Shown here one piece after another: positions 8,570-12,500 of a stretch of DNA of 12,500 nucleotides. The stretch spans positions 78,407-90,906 of the forward strand of contig KV908566.1 of assembly GCA_002005505.1 (NCBI GenBank), read 5' to 3'. The notes below the pieces were generated by a model that saw only the letters and a list, made by a program, of their open reading frames with translations, had not been told where the DNA came from and searched no databases. Each line of letters starts with the position of its first letter. The first letter of the stretch is position 1. The DNA is from Botryococcus braunii. Taxonomy: Eukaryota; Chlorophyta; Trebouxiophyceae. A program made the translations under genes and the position numbers.

Positions 8570-8690
8570 GTGCATCAATGCTAGTGTGGAATCACGTATG
8601 TGGAAAGATATCAACCCATACGTACAGAAACCGAACAATATTGTTAGTGCGCACAGGACATGTAGCTTATGATGTATTGATAAAAGAGAC
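8570..8690. repeat. Probable decayed third repeat copy (partial)
   Basis: After copy 2 the sequence GTGTGGAATCACGT...AGATATCA (about 8584-8612) parallels GTGTGGAGTGACGT...AGATATCA of the full units at the expected order, with many mismatches. Similarity fades past about 8620, with a possible CTTATG match near 8668. The right edge is a guess. Confidence 0.4.
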
Positions 8691-10410
8691 AGCTTTTTGC
8701 ACAATGCCCATCAACTTGATTTCAAGGCTTCCGGTGGAGTAGGCCCGGAAGGTTCCGTTGTCTGCGTGACATTTCACGCTTTAAAGCTCGTACCTTGTAT
8801 TGCTTTGCTAAAACTGTCTATTCACGTCTTTCCTTCTAATGTTGCTGGTAAGTGCAGGCAAAGGGCTCGCCATTCGCGTCACCTATGCCGGGTAAACGGC
8901 AGCGTAACTACAACCTGTCCAATTAAACAATTATTTTACGCTACGCTGTAACAGACACTTTCTTCAAATGGTATCTGGTGTCTACCCAGTTGCTCCACCC
9001 TTGTATGGATGTTGTAACACTGTCTATTTGCGTGTTTAAGCAGCAGTTGCTGGAACTACAGACACCCTAACGTCTCTTCCTCGCATGTGTTTGGAGATCA
9101 TGCATTTGGGCCACATCTTCCTTACCTTGGACCTTAGTTACCCCTTCCCTCCTCCCTCCCTTCGTGCCCCAACTGAGACATATGCCAGGCAGAGGCTGCA
9201 ACTGACCCTCCTACGCATGAAGCCGTTTCACAACACTCGTATAGCAATGTTCCATATGCCATTTGACCCATGTTCCATGTGAAATGTCAAACGTCATTTC
9301 AGCAAAATGGTTAAGTAAATCAAATCCATCCAATGATCGTGGCATGCATGCCATATGACGTGACCATTGTTATTTCAGGCCATTCAAGACATCACCAAGT
9401 GTCCCCTTAGTCGCATTATATAGCATTGTATGCAGTACTTTACGTTCACCATCCTTGGGACGAGGGATGCAGGCTCACTGAACTGCACGCACGCATGCAT
9501 GAACATTAAATCTCATGGGACGCTAGTGACCATTTCCTGATGTGCCCGTAATGATGAACGCCAAAAGCGGTGATGCACACAAGCAATCAAGCCCTCTGAC
9601 TCAGCCCAGCAAGGCCCTACTGAGCACGTTTCAATGCCACCCAGCATATTTACACCATGACAGCAAAGCCATTCAGAATGTTTACAAATTGAACGACACT
9701 TGAGTGGAACACTGCAGGTACAGAAATCCAAATTGCCAACATAATTGCGGACCACAACGTCTGTTACGTGCTGAGGTGACCAACAATGAGGACTGCGCAT
9801 CCCCTTGACTGCAGCCTCCAAGATTCGGTCAACTTTCCGTTTTTGCACATGTGAACATCGAGCCCAGCCAGCACTTAGTGGAACACTAAACTCCACTACC
9901 TTCAGCACTTCATAGCCTGAAAGCCATGAAGCCTGCAATGTTTTTGGGAAGCAAGTGCTAAACCTGTTGCTTTCAGGCTATGAACCTTGATCCCAGCAAG
10001 AGGTTCTTGGCCTACGTATACAAAAAAACAGACCTGATGTACATAAATACATGAAGAGGCATATAAAACAACATATAACTCAACGACAACCATGAGAGCT
10101 CTAGCATTGCATACATATTTAGTAATCCTCAAAATCACAACAGACATCGTTTGCAATACGCACTGCTTGAGAAATCAAGAGCTGTGGCTGCCCCTTATGT
10201 GGCAACTCCACATCGTTTCAGTGTTCTGCCTATGGTCACTTCCCATAAACTTATAAATCGTGACCTCTAGCATGTTTATCTCATGAAGTAGGATCTACTA
10301 GTCCAGTGCAGAAACACTATATTCTCAGCAAGCATACTTTGCACCAACCATCAAATAAGGGAAGAAGCTTTGCTGGTGGCCCGGCCACATCTTCGATGTC
10401 ATCCTTGGCA
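8691..10410. other. Spacer with no recognised gene
   Basis: No open frame matches a family I know. The longest is 9513-9938 on the minus strand (141 codons, opened by TTG, not ATG); it is Cys- and Trp-containing and could be an exon, but splice context does not settle it. A 16-bp-arm inverted repeat lies at 9909-9984. An A-rich tract is at 10015-10080. The last few hundred bases should be the 3' flank of the SUMT gene; no AATAAA is evident there. Confidence 0.5.
9909..9984. repeat. Inverted repeat, 16-bp perfect arms, 44-bp spacer
   Basis: Arms 9909-9924 and 9969-9984 are exact reverse complements. The 44-bp interior pairs only weakly, so the full stem is imperfect. The size is in the range of plant microRNA precursors, but the long unpaired interior argues against that. 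Confidence 0.85.
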
Positions 10411-12083
10411 TTAATAACCCAGATGTCCCTGAACCTCAGAAAGCTTGGAAGAGTCAACCTTAACATGTCCCAATGAATTGTCTCTGGGAAATGAAAAGGG
10501 CATACCCAGACCCTTGTGACTGTCAGATTCCGTTACTGTCTGCCACCCAGGCGAACATGCAACCACATCCCCGATGATGATGAGTGTCGGCGACTTGAGC
10601 TCAGCGTGGTCCACATCTCCCGCCAGCCGGGAAATGGGGGCATACACTACTCGCTGCTCGGCAGTCGTTCCACGTTCGACCGCGACGGCGGCAGTGGTTG
10701 GAGGCATACCCAAACTTAGTAAGCGGCTTGCCAGAGAGGGCAGGCTGTTCAGACCCATGTAGACAACAAGCGTTGTGTGGGGGTCATTGCACACAGCCAG
10801 GGTCTCGTCCAAATCTGACTGGCTGCCTTCTCTCACATGCCCCGTGAGAAATCTGACACTGGTTGCCACCCCACGATGTGTCATGGGAATGCCTAACTCA
10901 GCACAGATGCCAGCTGCAGCAGTAATTCCTGTGACCGCGTGACCCCAGAATATTATCTTATATAATCAAATGGATGACTCAAGCGCTGTCGCATTTGAAC
11001 AGAGCTCCCACACTGAAGGACAATAACTAACATACTCATACGCAGGCAGATGGTTTTCCATGCCACCATGAGGTGCCAACTGACGATGTGTGAAACATGT
11101 TTCCAAGCCCGTGTGGGGAAGTATCGCGGTTATTCTGACAAGCACAATCTCATTCCGGGGAAGTTTCCCTCCATCTTCTTTACCTGGAATGCATTGGACC
11201 TGTACCCCTCGTTGCCGTAGGTACTCTGCTTCCTCTCCTCCCCGGCCAAAAATAAAGGGGTCTCCACCCTTCAAGCGTAGTACAACTGGAACATCACTGG
11301 CCCATTGATGAAGCAAGTCGTGGATCTCCTCTTGTGTACGTGTATGCATGCCCTTTTGCTTGCCAACATAGACCATCCGTGCACCTCCATGAATTAAATC
11401 GAGGATCTCTGGAGATACCAACCTGTTGGTGCAAAACAACAGATATCATGAAGTAAATCTCAAAACTTTTGAGTTCAGCTATGCAACAAAGTGCAAAGAA
11501 TGTAAAGCCCTGTAGCAGTGACAGCACCTGGGGTTCTGACAACCAACAAGGTACAATAACGTTTAATCCATGCACCTCACCTATCATACAAAACGACGTC
11601 AGCCGTCTGCATAAGTTGCAATGCTCGAAGAGTTAAAAGCCCGGGGTCTCCCGGTCCAGTGCCCACCAAGTAAACCTTTCCAGGTGCAGGACAGTGACCT
11701 GCGTGTGCACTCACTTAATCGTATCAAAGAACGCCGGGAATGTTGGAGAAGCAAATTTTATGTTTCAGCCTTTAACCAATCTCCTGCTTCTGGGAAGCGG
11801 GCCAAAATCAGACACTACCTGAAGGTCGCCGCAATTGCGGTAACCAATTCTGTGATGGTTCGTCCAAAATTGATGTTGATGGCAGACTACTCCTCCAGCA
11901 ATCCAATGCTCTCCCAGAATTTATAAAATTCTCGAAGTTTTCGTTGTAATCACTTGAACTAGCTGTAATATGTGTGGCTGCGCGTGTCGAGGTTCGCGGG
12001 GTTGCACGTCTGCGACGGCTGCCAAACGATTCTAAAACCAGACTTGGTCTATACACGCTTGAAAACGTATTTGCTACAGTCAT
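10411..12083 (-). CDS. Uroporphyrinogen-III C-methyltransferase (SUMT), plastid siroheme synthesis
   Basis: Exons 12083-11819, 11698-11581, 11422-11184 and 10928-10411 (minus) give 379 residues. Introns are 120, 158 and 255 bp; all are GT-AG with compatible phases. The enzyme uses S-adenosylmethionine to methylate uroporphyrinogen III at C2 and C7, giving precorrin-2 for siroheme, the cofactor of nitrite and sulfite reductases. Visible motifs are VGTGPGDP (100-107, first SUMT signature), [16 protein letters not shown] (177-192), IPGITAAAG (206-214), [13 protein letters not shown] (226-238), TTLVVYMGL (259-267), VERGTT (291-296) and SPTLIIIG (320-327). Residues 1-88 are Ser/Thr/Arg-rich, as in a chloroplast transit peptide. 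The ATG at 12083 opens this leader; upstream in frame only TTG occurs. Length is close to plant UPM1. The last 43 residues look poorly conserved. The gene appears intact. Confidence 0.95.
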
Positions 12084-12500
12084 TGCTGCGAAACAGTCAA
12101 GGAACAGCGAAGGGCTTGTCGGATTCAACTCGACCTGATCCGATAAAAAATAAGGCAAATAATATATGTAGCATCAACTGACCCAGGTACGTTGGTTAAA
12201 CTGCATAATATGTTAGTTCTTTGGTAGCCACTGAGCTTCTGTTATGAGCTTTACGAGACGCTCGTGGCCCGGTCTGGTCCCGGCTTCTTCATAGGGGTAC
12301 GTCTCAAGCGGTCCCCGGGGACGACCCTGCGACCGACGAGGGCCATGCGGCATGGGTCAGGCCCCAACCGTCAAGGCGGTGCCCCGTAGCAGCCTCAGAG
12401 GTGCAGCATGCGTCTCCCAGGCTGCAAAGGCTGCACTGCCAAAAATTAATAAGTAAAATGACATATTACACTTTTCCTTTAAAAATGGGTTTGCAGCTGG
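12084..12500. other. SUMT 5' flank and GC-rich tract
   Basis: 12084-12210 is A/T-rich leader or promoter of the minus-strand SUMT gene. 12240-12430 is much richer in G+C than its surroundings and holds a 46-codon minus-strand frame (12213-12353) that matches nothing I know. It could be repeat-derived or part of another gene cut off by the window. A/T-rich sequence resumes at about 12440. Confidence 0.45.
12161..12170 (-). promoter_or_regulatory. TATA-like box for SUMT
   Basis: Read on the minus strand this is TACATATATT, 78 nt before the proposed SUMT start codon. A start site about 30 nt downstream would leave a leader of roughly 50 nt. The motif is weak and the region is A/T-rich, so it may be chance. 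Confidence 0.3.

Noticed and set aside
10516..10762. Plus-strand open frames opposite the SUMT gene
   Set aside because: They are shadows of the conserved SUMT last exon.

Overview
The window reads as nuclear DNA from a photosynthetic eukaryote of the green-plant lineage. The evidence is a siroheme-pathway methyltransferase with a plastid-type leader, a plant-like mitochondrial ribosomal protein, a possible MBD-type chromatin protein, and GT-AG introns whose phases join cleanly. I cannot name the species. A streptophyte alga or early-diverging land plant is my guess from the mix of short introns and repeat-filled spacers. I see no bacterial operons, no CRISPR array and no convincing tRNA or rRNA gene.

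Layout: 1-1797 holds no gene I recognise, only small repeats and palindromes. At 1798-2918 (minus) lies a three-exon gene whose splicing assembles a methyl-CpG-binding (MBD/TAM-like) domain. It is divergent from mL53 (3347-3724, plus), an intronless mitochondrial large-subunit ribosomal protein, with about 430 bp between the start codons. 3725-5383 is unassigned spacer. At 5384-6432 (minus) are three exons of an Asterix (UPF0139/WDR83OS) homologue, the small ER membrane chaperone subunit of the PAT complex; its first exon is not securely located. 6433-10410 is a long gene-poor stretch. It contains a perfect 72-bp-arm palindrome that runs into a tandem pair of about 464-bp repeats plus a decayed third copy. 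At 10411-12083 (minus) is a complete four-exon gene for uroporphyrinogen-III C-methyltransferase (SUMT/UPM1). Beyond it is a GC-rich upstream tract.

The four genes are independent housekeeping or chromatin genes: plastid siroheme synthesis, mitochondrial translation, ER membrane-protein biogenesis and DNA/chromatin binding. They do not form a pathway. The most unusual things are the palindrome/tandem-repeat structure at 7556-8690 and the MBD-like protein, which appears to lack the usual methyl-CpG contact residues. I found no convincing previously undescribed multi-gene system.
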